Origin: Candidatus Saccharibacteria bacterium UBA669
GTDB taxonomy: Bacteria; Patescibacteriota; Saccharimonadia; Saccharimonadales; Saccharimonadaceae
Reading direction: 5' to 3'
Length of the DNA stretch: 47,715 nucleotides
Assembly (NCBI GenBank): GCA_002299795.1
Contig: DBNP01000005.1
Span: 1 to 47,715 of the forward strand
Shown here: positions 1-8,853 of the stretch, in pieces
Position numbering within the stretch: position 1 is the first letter of the stretch
How the letters are laid out: each line of letters opens with the position of its first letter
The notes under the pieces: generated by a model
Databases searched by the model: none
Told to the model about the DNA's origin: nothing
Seen by the model: only the letters and a program-made list of their open reading frames with translations
Position numbers and translations under genes: made by a program

Positions 1-15
1 CTACGGGAATTTACT

Positions 16-90
16 TGGCTGGGGTGGAGGGATTTGAACCCCCGAATGCATGGACCAAAACCATGTGCCTTACCACTTGGCGACACCCCA
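16..90 (-). tRNA. tRNA-Gln (anticodon TTG)
   Basis: Read on the minus strand this 75-nt stretch folds as a complete cloverleaf. The acceptor stem begins TGGGGTG and pairs with the 3' CACCCCA. The anticodon stem CATGG/CCATG closes a seven-base loop TTTTGGT whose central triplet is TTG. The T-arm carries GGTTCAAATCC. The terminal CCA is encoded, so no added CCA is needed. A minus-strand -10-like TATAGT lies about 20 nt upstream. Anticodon TTG reads CAA (and CAG by wobble), giving glutamine. Confidence 0.95.
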
Positions 91-214
91 CTGCGATATG
101 TGGATATATCTACTATAGCGCACTATCGGCACACGATAGTATAGCATAATTCACACCACTTGCACCCTGCTCGCTCATGGCATATGCTAGAGCTACTATA
201 TAAGGAGACTGGCA

Positions 215-427
215 ATGGCAAAACGAGTACATGAACGTACCACGCAAAAAACTGGCAACATACTGCGAACCATCCTGATATGGACCGGTGGCCTGCTGGC
301 TGCTGCGGCCGGCACATGCCTGCTGAGCGGGTTGGTATCAGAAAAGGTTGCACTATACATGCTCGTGGCCACAGCGGTGGTCTATGGATTCGTCCTGCTA
401 GATTTTGATGTCGATGACGACGACTAG
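215..427 (+). CDS. Small two-helix membrane protein, unknown function
   Basis: A 70-residue protein with a basic N-terminus (MAKRVHERTTQK), two hydrophobic segments (about 20-40 and 45-63) and a very acidic tail (DFDVDDDD). An AAGGAG Shine-Dalgarno sits about 8 nt before the ATG, and a TACTAT -10 candidate lies at 194-199, so the leader is short. The last 23 nt overlap the next gene in another frame, suggesting coupled expression with the DUF817 protein. I recognise no family. Confidence 0.7.
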   Translation: MAKRVHERTTQKTGNILRTILIWTGGLLAAAAGTCLLSGLVSEKVALYMLVATAVVYGFVLLDFDVDDDD

Positions 428-1226
428 TCGTAAACAACAGATCATCGCTCGTATCCGTCAGTGGCCAGGCGGTGTCATGCTGTCATTTATCGTGCGTCAA
501 GCGTGGGCGGCGCTGTTTGGTGGCTTGCTGCTCATTGCGATTGTTGTTACGAGCTACGTCGAGTTGCCTTGGCTGTCGCGCTACGACTGGCTATTTGTTA
601 TTGCGGTGCTGATCCAGCTTGCGATGCTGGCGTTTCGTCTTGAGCGCCCCCGTGAAGTACTAATCATTCTCATATTTCACCTCGTCGGCCTCGCTATGGA
701 GCTATTTAAAACCAGCCATTCGATTCAGTCATGGACGTACCCTGAGGAAAATATTATCCGGCTCGGCACGGTGCCGCTGTTTAGTGGATTTATGTATGCG
801 GCGGTGGGTAGCTATATTGCCCGGGCGTGGCGCGTATTAAATCTACGCTTTACGCACTATCCGCCTAGGCGATGGACGATACTGCTGGCTGTGTTAATCT
901 ATGGCAATTTCTTTACGCACCACTACCTGCCCGATATCAGAGTATTGCTATTCATTGGTGCCGCACTCCTCTACTGGCGTACGCGTGTGTACTTTACGCT
1001 GAATCTTCGCGAGCATCATATGCCGCTGCTTGTCGGATTCACTCTCATTGCATCCGTGATATGGGTTGCGGAGAACGTTGGCACCTACACAAAAGCTTGG
1101 CTGTACCCGACACAGGCGACGACATGGGAGATGGTGGGCATCAGCAAGCTCGGCGCATGGTTCTTGCTCATGATCATTAGTTTCATTATGATTGAGCTGA
1201 TGAACTATTTGCGTACTCGACGATAA
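405..1226 (+). CDS. DUF817 (YoaT-like) integral membrane protein
   Basis: A 273-residue multi-pass membrane protein. The central blocks read like the DUF817 family represented by Bacillus YoaT: FHLVGLAMELFK, SWTYPEE, VPLFSGFMYAAVGSYIARAW and a late WVAENVGTYTKAWLYP. About eight hydrophobic helices are visible, and no catalytic motif is known for the family. The start is uncertain: ATG codons occur at 405, 408 and 414, all inside the 3' end of the preceding small membrane gene. The 23-nt overlap suggests translational coupling. Function is unknown; the family assignment is from memory of its conserved blocks. Confidence 0.75.
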   Translation: MMSMTTTSRKQQIIARIRQWPGGVMLSFIVRQAWAALFGGLLLIAIVVTSYVELPWLSRYDWLFVIAVLIQLAMLAFRLERPREVLIILIFHLVGLAMELFKTSHSIQSWTYPEENIIRLGTVPLFSGFMYAAVGSYIARAWRVLNLRFTHYPPRRWTILLAVLIYGNFFTHHYLPDIRVLLFIGAALLYWRTRVYFTLNLREHHMPLLVGFTLIASVIWVAENVGTYTKAWLYPTQATTWEMVGISKLGAWFLLMIISFIMIELMNYLRTRR

Positions 1227-1287
1227 TATTTTACATATACTGTCGTGATGCGTACAATAGGTAGCAAGCTAAACCGACGGAGGACAT

Positions 1288-2775
1288 ATGCGGCATACTG
1301 GCGAATCAATTATTACGCGTGAATTAGATCGACGCGAACGTGAAGAAGGCGTACGGCGGCCGATAATTGTTCTGGGCGGCATGGGTGTCGATATTTCGAG
1401 CAAACGGCTCGCTGGCGCGGTGGCGTCGAGTGGTGAGTTCGCAACTTTGTCAGAAACTGGTGGTGCAATCCGCATCGCGAGGGTGTTGCAAGATGGTGAC
1501 CCGGACGGTCACGTACGTGAATCACTGCAATCATTTCCCAACCAGGAAATGGTAGCGTATGCGCTAGGTAAGTTCTACCAAGAGTCTGGCAGGCTGGAGA
1601 AGCTGCGAAAAAAAGCTGGCAAACTCTATCGTCCTGTTCCAAAATATGAAATTGAGAATCGAGCCGATCCCCGCGTGGGCGTTCCGCTGGTCGAGATGTT
1701 GACTGTACTTGATGCGTTTGAGCAGGTCGTAACCGCGCGACGCCTAGCAGGTGGAAGAGGCTTTATTGGTATGAATGGCCTTGGAAAAATTCCACTACCT
1801 ACAGCTGCCGCGCTCTATGGCGCGATGCTGGGCGGGGCGGACTATACGGCACGTGGTGCCGGTGCCAAGGCTGACATTCCTGCGGTGATTGATACGCTTT
1901 ATGCGGGTAATCCGCTTGATTACTCCATTGCCGTTGATTACGTGCCGGCTGGCAGCAGGTGGCAGCATGCAGCGGTACATTTCGATCCAGCGCCATATGG
2001 CGGTACGCCCGCTTCAAAACCAGAGTTTTGGGCAATTGCAGGCACGGTGGCAGGCGCGCGGCACTATATCGATAACGGGGCGGCCGCAATTGTGGATGAG
2101 CGTCGAATTGCTGGTGGACACAATATGCCAGATGGTATTCCAGAGGATCCCTACGAGGCATTTCTCGAACTCGGAGTGCCCGTGGTGCTCGCAGGTGGTG
2201 CGGCTCGTGCCTATGCCGACGTAGAACGTGTGGGTGGTGCGGGTGTGCAAATCGGGAGTTTGTTCGCAGTTGCTCAGGAGTCCGGCATGTCGCCACTGGA
2301 GCGCGGCAAGGTGGTGATGAGCGCGCTACTCGGCAAGCTGCGAGTTCATAGTAATAAAGGCGTTTCACCCACCGGCTATCCATTTGAGGTGGCGGAGGTT
2401 GATGGCACCCTTTCCGACCCAGATGTCTACCAGGCGCGAACGAGGGTGTGTGATTTGAGCGTGCTACGCACGCCATACGTCAATGCTGACGGTGATATCG
2501 GCTGGCGTTGCCCTGCAGATGATAGTGATAAAATGTCTGGACGTTTCCGTGGTCCGTTTGCAGCGAAAAAGATTGGTGAGGCTGCCTGTCTATGTAATGG
2601 TTTGTTCGCAAGCGCCGGTATGCCGCAGATTGATCTGACGCGCGGCACCAAGGAGCCAAGTATCATTACGCTTGGGGAGAACGCTGGTAATGATATCCGC
2701 GGTGTCGTTGCCCAGTTTGGTCGTCCAATCACGGCACAAAAAGTGATTGATTATGTGCGCTTACCGAATGCCTAA
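1288..2775 (+). CDS. Nitronate monooxygenase-like FMN TIM-barrel protein
   Basis: A 495-residue cytosolic protein. The N-terminal block IIVLGGMGVDIS followed by LAGAVASSGEFATLSETGG matches the start of the nitronate monooxygenase / 2-nitropropane dioxygenase barrel, where the main chain and a Gly-rich loop hold FMN. Later blocks fit the phosphate-binding half of the barrel: GFIGMNGLGKIPLPT, GADYTARGAG, AGGHNMPDG, PVVLAGGAAR and GGAGVQIGSLFA. The protein is longer than classical 320-350-residue enzymes, with an extra C-terminal region holding several cysteines. The start has a clear GGAGG Shine-Dalgarno about 5 nt upstream, and a TACAAT -10 lies at 1253-1258. The true substrate is not evident from sequence. 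Confidence 0.75.
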   Translation: MRHTGESIITRELDRREREEGVRRPIIVLGGMGVDISSKRLAGAVASSGEFATLSETGGAIRIARVLQDGDPDGHVRESLQSFPNQEMVAYALGKFYQESGRLEKLRKKAGKLYRPVPKYEIENRADPRVGVPLVEMLTVLDAFEQVVTARRLAGGRGFIGMNGLGKIPLPTAAALYGAMLGGADYTARGAGAKADIPAVIDTLYAGNPLDYSIAVDYVPAGSRWQHAAVHFDPAPYGGTPASKPEFWAIAGTVAGARHYIDNGAAAIVDERRIAGGHNMPDGIPEDPYEAFLELGVPVVLAGGAARAYADVERVGGAGVQIGSLFAVAQESGMSPLERGKVVMSALLGKLRVHSNKGVSPTGYPFEVAEVDGTLSDPDVYQARTRVCDLSVLRTPYVNADGDIGWRCPADDSDKMSGRFRGPFAAKKIGEAACLCNGLFASAGMPQIDLTRGTKEPSIITLGENAGNDIRGVVAQFGRPITAQKVIDYVRLPNA

Positions 2776-2791
2776 ACCGTAGTACGATAGA

Positions 2792-2820
2792 TTGACATGC
2801 GTCGGCACCCCAACTACTAT
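2792..2820 (+). promoter_or_regulatory. Sigma70-type promoter of the SulP gene
   Basis: TTGACA at 2792-2797, a 17-nt spacer and TACTAT at 2815-2820. The next ATG at 2827 lies only 6 nt past the -10, so the transcript would begin at or next to the start codon (leaderless). The upstream in-frame ATG at 2797 lies inside the promoter and is unlikely to be used. Confidence 0.7.
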
Positions 2821-2826
2821 AGGCAT

Positions 2827-4878
2827 ATGCGATTTAGTATTGTGCCGAGTGTGTTTAGCTATAAAAAGAAGTATCTGAAATCCGATATCATCGCGGCACT
2901 TGTGGTGACCGCCATTGCGATTCCTGAGTCATTGGCGTTTGCGGTTATTGTCGGGCTTCCACCGGTGACAGGCCTCTATAGTGCGCTGTTTGCACCAATC
3001 GTATTTGGGCTGCTTGCAAGCACGCGGCGACTGGTTATCGGCGCTGATTCGGCAACGGCAGCGTTGATTGCTGGTGGTGCGGTGCTAGTGGCGCAGGCGG
3101 GTACGGTAGAGTACGCTGGCGCGGTGGCACTACTGGGTATTTTGACAGCGCTGATACTGTTTGTCATGGCAGCTTTCAAGCTTGGTTTTCTGGCCGATCT
3201 GATATCGAGACCAGTGATGGTGGGGTTCCTGGCGGGCGTTGGCGTGCAGCTGATTATTACGAAATTGCCAGAAATGCTAGGAATTGCAGCGCACGGCAAT
3301 CTCTGGGCGCATCTCTCAGCTGTTTTTTCTGGGATTGGATCAGTCAACGGTATGGCTGTCACGATATCAGTGCTAGTGGTGGGTATCATTCTCATTACTC
3401 GGAGTACGCGCTTGCCGGGTGAGCTGATGGGTCTCGTGCTGGCGGGCGTTTTTGTATGGGTCTTTCAGGCCGAACAGTATGGAGTGAAGCTGGTCGGTGC
3501 GCTACCGCACGGACTACCACCGATTGGTGGGATGGCATTGCAGTTTGGTGATATTTTGACATTGCTGCCGGCTGCTCTGTCGATCGCGCTGGTGGTGTTG
3601 GCGCAGAGTTCGTCGGTGATACGTAGTCTTGCGGGCGAACACGACGATAAAGTCAGGCTCAACCAAGATCTTTTCGCGCTCGGTTCGGCTAATATCGTGT
3701 CGGCGCTGACACGTGGCTTTGCGGTCAACGGTAGCCCACCGCGCAGTGTTGCGAGTGATCTCGCTGGCGGGCACACGCAGCTGGTGAATATTCTCATGGG
3801 AGCGACTGTCGGCCTACTTTTGCTGTTTGGAGGCGGTCTATTCCGCTATGTGCCAAGCGCCGCACTGGCGGCAATTGTGTGCGTGATTGGCGTCTATCTT
3901 ATTCGTTTTCGGGAGCTACGATACATCTGGACCGCGCATCGTCTGGAATTTGTTGTCGCCATGGTTGCCCTTGTTGTGACGGCACTATTCGGGGTGCTTC
4001 AGGGTATTCTGATCGCCGTGATCGTTTCGCTTATGGAGCGATTGAGCCGCCAGTATCACCCGCGTGACGAGGTGCTGCTGCGAGATGGGCAGCTTTCTGA
4101 GTGGGCCAAGGAGCGTATTACTCACCACGATCAGCACGATGCACATCCAAAGGGCCTGCTCGTCTATAGCTTTGAGAATTCACTATTTTTCGAAAACATC
4201 ATATATTTTTCAGAGCGGCTGCGCCAGGCGATCGATGCCGCTAAAGACCCTGTGCACTACGTGGTTATTGATGCGGGTGCGATCGACAGTATCGACTACA
4301 CTGCCGTTGAGCATATGAAGCAGCTCTATCGTCAGCTTAGTGCCGACGGTATTAAGCTTGGGTTTGCGCATGTTTCGCCAAACTTGTATGAGCAGTTTGA
4401 CGAATATGGCATGACAGACCTTATGGGTAACGAAAACATTTTTTCTACTCTCAACGCGGCGATACGCGCACACCCGATGGAGCACCATTCTGTTGTTGAA
4501 CGAGTGAAGAAGCTTAAACTGCCGGCCGATGAGTACGTGGTCATCGGTGGCGCAGTGCTTGATGCGCTGCATCTTAGGAATACGTCTGATATCGACCTTG
4601 TGGTGAGTGACCAAGTGTACCGAGAATATCGAGATACGCGCCATTGGAGTGAGTATGTTCAGGACAACGGAAAACGTATTTTGTCCCGCGATGGCTACAA
4701 CTTAATGCATACCTGGCTTGGTCGTTCCTTGCGTAGTCTATCTCACGGCGCACAGATGATCGATGGCGTACGGTTTATGTCACTTGAGAAACTTATCGAA
4801 CACAAGCGTCACCTATCAAGGCGAAAAGACATGTCAGATATTACGCTGCTGCGCGACTACCTGCGCACGCATCGGTAG
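2827..4878 (+). CDS. SulP anion transporter with STAS domain and nucleotidyltransferase-like C-terminus
   Basis: A 683-residue inner-membrane protein in three parts. Residues about 1-410 are a SulP/SLC26 transporter core: DIIAALVVTAIAIPESLAFA and GLPPVTGLYSALFAPIVFGLLAS, with many helices. Residues about 430-550 form a STAS-like domain (LLVYSFENSLFFENI, VVIDAGAIDSIDYTAVEHM). The last ~115 residues read like a small nucleotidyltransferase fold of the AbiEii/minimal-NTase type: VVIGGAVLDALHL, then TSDIDLVV (about 588-593), then MSLEKLIEHKRHLSRRKDMSDI. SulP proteins are sulfate, bicarbonate or other anion carriers; the substrate here cannot be told. The start at 2827 is chosen because MRFSIVPSVF fits the family N-terminus and a consensus promoter lies immediately upstream. 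The stop abuts the convergent ATPase stop with no gap. Confidence 0.85.
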   Translation: MRFSIVPSVFSYKKKYLKSDIIAALVVTAIAIPESLAFAVIVGLPPVTGLYSALFAPIVFGLLASTRRLVIGADSATAALIAGGAVLVAQAGTVEYAGAVALLGILTALILFVMAAFKLGFLADLISRPVMVGFLAGVGVQLIITKLPEMLGIAAHGNLWAHLSAVFSGIGSVNGMAVTISVLVVGIILITRSTRLPGELMGLVLAGVFVWVFQAEQYGVKLVGALPHGLPPIGGMALQFGDILTLLPAALSIALVVLAQSSSVIRSLAGEHDDKVRLNQDLFALGSANIVSALTRGFAVNGSPPRSVASDLAGGHTQLVNILMGATVGLLLLFGGGLFRYVPSAALAAIVCVIGVYLIRFRELRYIWTAHRLEFVVAMVALVVTALFGVLQGILIAVIVSLMERLSRQYHPRDEVLLRDGQLSEWAKERITHHDQHDAHPKGLLVYSFENSLFFENIIYFSERLRQAIDAAKDPVHYVVIDAGAIDSIDYTAVEHMKQLYRQLSADGIKLGFAHVSPNLYEQFDEYGMTDLMGNENIFSTLNAAIRAHPMEHHSVVERVKKLKLPADEYVVIGGAVLDALHLRNTSDIDLVVSDQVYREYRDTRHWSEYVQDNGKRILSRDGYNLMHTWLGRSLRSLSHGAQMIDGVRFMSLEKLIEHKRHLSRRKDMSDITLLRDYLRTHR

Positions 4879-7419
4879 TCATCGAGGCTCGGCCTGATAG
4901 CCTTTATTGAAGAAAGCGCGACCGATCCATTTGTGTAGCTCAACGACTGCAATCAGAACAGTGATTGATACGAGTGAGATATATGCAAGGTCGCCGACCG
5001 CAATAGGTGCGGCGCTTAACATAGCTTGCAGCGGCCCAAACACGGCTAGGGTCTGTAGCACTATGGCAATAGCGAGACCGATGTAGAACGGTAGGTTTGG
5101 CTTGGCAAGTCGACGCCATAGCGGCTCGTAATCGCTCCGCATACATAGTGCGCTCGCCCATTGCATGGCGACCAGCGAGCAGAAGGCCACGGTGCGCGCG
5201 TAGTCGTGACCATAGGCGGCGTTGTAGCTAGCATAGAGAGAAAGTGTAATGGCTGCCATTGTGCCCGCAAGGATGACGATACGAGATATCATGAACCTGC
5301 TAAGAAGCGGTGCGTCGGAGGCCTGTGGTGGTCGATTCATATTGCGCTTCTCTCCTGGTTCAAGGCCCAGAGGAATAACCATCGCGGAGTCGGTCACAAG
5401 ATTGATCCATAGAATTTGAACTGGCAGGAGCGGTAGCGGTAGCCCGATGACCAATGAGCCAATAGACACGAGCACCTCGCCAAGACTAGTGGAAAGGAGG
5501 TATACGAGCATGCGCTTGATATTGGCATAGATGGTGCGCCCTTCATGGATCGCCGATATAATGGAGCGGAAATTATTATCAAGCAAAATGATATCTCCGG
5601 CATCTTTGGCGATCTGCGCGCCGGTCCCCATTGCGATACCGACATGCGCGTTGGTGAGGGCCGGTACGTCATTTACCCCATCGCCTGTCATGGCAGTGAT
5701 GTTGTGTCGTTTGAGAATAGCAAGAATGCGGTGTTTGTGCTCGGGTATGACGCGTGAAAAAACACGTGCGGTGACGAGCTCTTCCTCTAGTTTATCGTCT
5801 GTCATATGCGACATACGACGACTATCAAACACTTCCTCGCGTCTTGTCACAAGACCGATCTGCTTGCCGATATGGTAGGCTGTCTCAAAATGGTCACCGG
5901 TGATCATGCGCACAGTGATGCCGGCTCGCTGTGCTGTTCTGATGGCGGCACGTGCCTCTGGGCGCAAAATGTCGGCAATCGCAACGAGACCATCAAACTC
6001 AAATCGCTCTCCTTTTGGTAGTAGTTCGAGCGACTCAATTTCTTTAGGGAGTGTCGTGTGTGCGAGTGCGACAACCCGGTATCCGAGCCCGGTCATATGA
6101 TGGAGCCTCGCATGGGCTTGCTCGCGTTCATTCTCTGTCAGATCACTTCGCTGAATGACCTGTTCGGGGGAGCCCTTGATGTATAGCTCGAGCGTATGAC
6201 CGTGGTGATAGAGCGCTCCACTCATCGCGAGTGCCTGTGTAAATTGATAGGCATGAATTTCCGGATGCGATACTACTTCGTGATGAGCAGCGGCATATTC
6301 TCCAAACGCAGTATCCAACGGGTCGTGGGCTTTGGTCTCCGTGCGCAGCCCAAGAGTGGCGCGGGACATTGTGTGTAGCGCGGCAGCTTGATTTGCGTGA
6401 GGATGCCACACTTCTTGGACGGATAGTTTGTTTTTGGTGAGTGTGCCAGTTTTGTCTGTGGCAATCGTGGTGACTGTGCCGACTGACTCGATTGCGCTCA
6501 TCGTACGCACCAGCGCTCGACGAGCTGCCATGCGCCGCATACCGAGCACCAATACCACAGAAATGGCAATTGGCAGTCCCTCGGGTACCGCACTGACACT
6601 GAGTGCAATGACGAAGCGCAGCGCATCCGCCAGTTCAATGCCACGGTAGATCGACAGTCCAAATGCGACAATTGCTAGGGCAACGACAACGGCGATGATC
6701 GAGCTAATCAAACGATCAATCTTTTTCTGCACAGGGCTAGCCTCGACCGCCTCAGCCGACAATTCTGCCAGCCTACCAAATTCGGTGTTATTGCCAGTGA
6801 GGGTGACAATGGCCTGCGCGGTGCCTCCGATGATAAATGAACCCTGAAAAACCATATTTGACTGCTCGTATATCTCTTTGTCTGCTGCAAGTGTATCGAT
6901 ATTTTTTGTGATAGCAAGTGACTCGCCGGTCAGCTGTGACTCATCAACGCGCAGTGACTGCACTTGAACCAGTCGCGCATCGGCGGGCACTTTATCTCCT
7001 TCTTCGAGCAGTATGATGTCACCCGGCACAAGCGCTATTGCATCAATTTCAGTTACAATACCCTTCCTATACACTCGGACGACTAGTTTTGTATGAGCCT
7101 GGAGCGAGCGGAGGATTCTCTCGGTAGAAAACCGCTGCACGTAATAGATACCAGCGCTAATACTGATAATAATGAGGATGATAACCGCATCAAAAACTGC
7201 TTGATAAAAAAAGCTGATGATGACTGCGAGGAACAGTACGCCCATAAATACCGAGCGAAACGGCTCAATTATCTTACGCCATAGCGGCTCACCATGTACG
7301 GTAATGACATTGGGCCCATAGTGAGCAAGGCGCTCTTGCGCCTCGGTGTCAGACAGCCCAATATTGGTCGAATCGAGCTCAGCGAACACTTTGTCGACCG
7401 ACTTTGTATAGAAAAGCAT
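4879..7419 (-). CDS. P-type cation-transporting ATPase (P2, Ca-type)
   Basis: An 846-residue membrane pump. In order it shows an N-terminal cation-ATPase domain (GLSDTEAQERLAHYGPN), the actuator motif TGES at 164-167 and the M4 motif PEGLP at 279-283. The phosphorylation site DKTGT follows at 322-326 (aspartyl-phosphate on D322), then MITGD, the hinge MTGDGVNDVPAL, and four C-terminal helices. PEGLP in M4 is typical of P2A Ca/PMR1-like pumps; the ion is an inference. A minus-strand TATAAT at 7427-7432 lies 7 nt before the ATG with no room for a ribosome binding site, so the mRNA is probably leaderless. It converges on the SulP gene with abutting stops. Confidence 0.93.
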   Translation of the reverse strand: MLFYTKSVDKVFAELDSTNIGLSDTEAQERLAHYGPNVITVHGEPLWRKIIEPFRSVFMGVLFLAVIISFFYQAVFDAVIILIIISISAGIYYVQRFSTERILRSLQAHTKLVVRVYRKGIVTEIDAIALVPGDIILLEEGDKVPADARLVQVQSLRVDESQLTGESLAITKNIDTLAADKEIYEQSNMVFQGSFIIGGTAQAIVTLTGNNTEFGRLAELSAEAVEASPVQKKIDRLISSIIAVVVALAIVAFGLSIYRGIELADALRFVIALSVSAVPEGLPIAISVVLVLGMRRMAARRALVRTMSAIESVGTVTTIATDKTGTLTKNKLSVQEVWHPHANQAAALHTMSRATLGLRTETKAHDPLDTAFGEYAAAHHEVVSHPEIHAYQFTQALAMSGALYHHGHTLELYIKGSPEQVIQRSDLTENEREQAHARLHHMTGLGYRVVALAHTTLPKEIESLELLPKGERFEFDGLVAIADILRPEARAAIRTAQRAGITVRMITGDHFETAYHIGKQIGLVTRREEVFDSRRMSHMTDDKLEEELVTARVFSRVIPEHKHRILAILKRHNITAMTGDGVNDVPALTNAHVGIAMGTGAQIAKDAGDIILLDNNFRSIISAIHEGRTIYANIKRMLVYLLSTSLGEVLVSIGSLVIGLPLPLLPVQILWINLVTDSAMVIPLGLEPGEKRNMNRPPQASDAPLLSRFMISRIVILAGTMAAITLSLYASYNAAYGHDYARTVAFCSLVAMQWASALCMRSDYEPLWRRLAKPNLPFYIGLAIAIVLQTLAVFGPLQAMLSAAPIAVGDLAYISLVSITVLIAVVELHKWIGRAFFNKGYQAEPR

Positions 7420-7495
7420 TAGCTGTATTATATCATCTGAATCCTACAAACATAACCGGGTTGCGTCTCGATATCGATTCCTATACACTATAAGC

Positions 7496-7687
7496 ATGTC
7501 TACAAAAGCTCAAAAATCGAAGCCGTCTGTCACAAAAAAGATTCGAATAGCGAAAAAACCTACCGCAAAGCCGCGTCCATCGCAAAAGGTCGACTACTAT
7601 CCGAATCGAATGACGGTTGCCGTATCGGCACTTGCCGGCACGATACTTGTGCTACTCGCTATCATCGCAGTCCTTGGTTCTCGCTAA
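7496..7687 (+). CDS. Small single-helix membrane protein with basic N-terminus
   Basis: A 63-residue protein. The first ~38 residues are rich in lysine and proline (KIRIAKKPTAKPRPSQK), and one hydrophobic helix (AVSALAGTILVLLAIIAVLG) follows at the C-terminus. A TACACT/TATACA -10 candidate lies 6-8 nt before the ATG, and no Shine-Dalgarno is visible, consistent with leaderless expression. It sits divergent from the P-type ATPase and directly ahead of the AI-2E permease. No family recognised. Confidence 0.6.
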   Translation: MSTKAQKSKPSVTKKIRIAKKPTAKPRPSQKVDYYPNRMTVAVSALAGTILVLLAIIAVLGSR

Positions 7688-7716
7688 ATCAGATAACGTG
7701 AGGTATAATACGCCAC

Positions 7717-8853
7717 ATGAAAGTACGCATTGAAATAGATACGAAAACATTTGTTCGCTTTTGGCTAGTGGTTATTGGGTTCGCATTCGTGATTTTGGCA
7801 CTCTACAGCGCAAGAACCGCACTGACTATTATCGGTGTTGCCTTCTTCTTGGCGCTTGCACTCAACGGTCCCGTGAGTCGCCTTGCAAAAGTACTACCAG
7901 ACCGGAGTCGCACGCTGAGTACCGCGATTGCGTTTACGGTGGTTGTGGCGATACTGGCCGCTGTGGTATTCCTCGTGGTACCGCCAATCGTACAGCAAAC
8001 GGCCAAATTTATTGACTCGGCACCGGGGCTACTGCGAAGTATGTCCGAGCAATGGCAGGGCCTTGGTAGCCTGATTGAGAAGTACCACATTCAGCCACAG
8101 GTAGACCAAGCCGTGAAGTCACTGCAGGCTGACTCAACACGCTGGGCCGCTGGGTTTGGAAAAAACTTCATATCAGGCATTGGTTCTGCGATGTCGATGT
8201 TTGCCGCTGCACTACTTGTTCTCGTGCTCACTTTCCTGATGCTCGTCGAAGGCCCGGGCTGGCTACAAAGAATATGGGGCATCTACCGTGATGAGCGTAA
8301 AATGAAGTATCACAAACACCTTGTGAATCGCATGCATAGCGTCGTGTCTGGCTACGTCACAGGACAGCTGACCGTGACGGGCATAGGTGCCGCGTGCGCA
8401 GGAGCGATGGTGTTTATTCTCAGTCTATTTTTCCCAGAAGTGCCGGCCAACCTTGCACTACCTACGATCGCTATTACCTTCACGCTTGCACTTATCCCAA
8501 TGTTCGGCGCAACGATTGCCGGTGTGATTGTGTCGCTCCTGCTTGTGCTCAATAGTCTACCTGCAGGTATTATCTTTGCCGTGTATTTCATGATTTATCA
8601 GCAGGTTGAGAATAACTTTATATCACCGACTATCCAGGCTCGTCGGATTGAGCTGTCGCCGCTCGCCGTGCTTGTTGCGGTGACGGTTGGACTATATGTG
8701 TTTGGTATCGCTGGTGGAATCATTAGTATTCCGGTTGCCGGATGCCTCAAGGTACTGGTAGAGGAATACTTTGAGAATAATCACAAAGAACGAGTCGAGC
8801 AAGACAAGCCACTCACCAAGCTTGTAAAGAAGCTTACTGGCGAAGAAGCCTAG
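7717..8853 (+). CDS. AI-2E family transporter (PerM/YdiK-like permease)
   Basis: A 378-residue membrane protein with the AI-2E transporter (formerly UPF0118) layout. There are two N-terminal helices, a soluble-looking segment with amphipathic helices (about 95-150), then clustered helices. The late family block appears as PMFGATIAGVIVSLLL, FMIYQQVENNFISPTIQARRIELSPLAVLVAV and GIAGGIISIPVAGCLKVLVEEY. Family members export small molecules or act in Na/H exchange; the substrate is unknown. TATAAT at 7704-7709 is 7 nt from the ATG, indicating a leaderless mRNA. The stop overlaps the convergent cysS stop by 4 nt. Confidence 0.88.
   Translation: MKVRIEIDTKTFVRFWLVVIGFAFVILALYSARTALTIIGVAFFLALALNGPVSRLAKVLPDRSRTLSTAIAFTVVVAILAAVVFLVVPPIVQQTAKFIDSAPGLLRSMSEQWQGLGSLIEKYHIQPQVDQAVKSLQADSTRWAAGFGKNFISGIGSAMSMFAAALLVLVLTFLMLVEGPGWLQRIWGIYRDERKMKYHKHLVNRMHSVVSGYVTGQLTVTGIGAACAGAMVFILSLFFPEVPANLALPTIAITFTLALIPMFGATIAGVIVSLLLVLNSLPAGIIFAVYFMIYQQVENNFISPTIQARRIELSPLAVLVAVTVGLYVFGIAGGIISIPVAGCLKVLVEEYFENNHKERVEQDKPLTKLVKKLTGEEA

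Noticed and set aside
1799..2476. 225-residue minus-strand frame inside the flavoprotein gene
   Set aside because: Pro/Arg/His-rich shadow of a well-supported plus-strand gene; no promoter or SD.
2797..2826. Upstream ATG as the SulP start
   Set aside because: The codon overlaps the TTGACA -35 box and its extra residues do not look like a SulP N-terminus.
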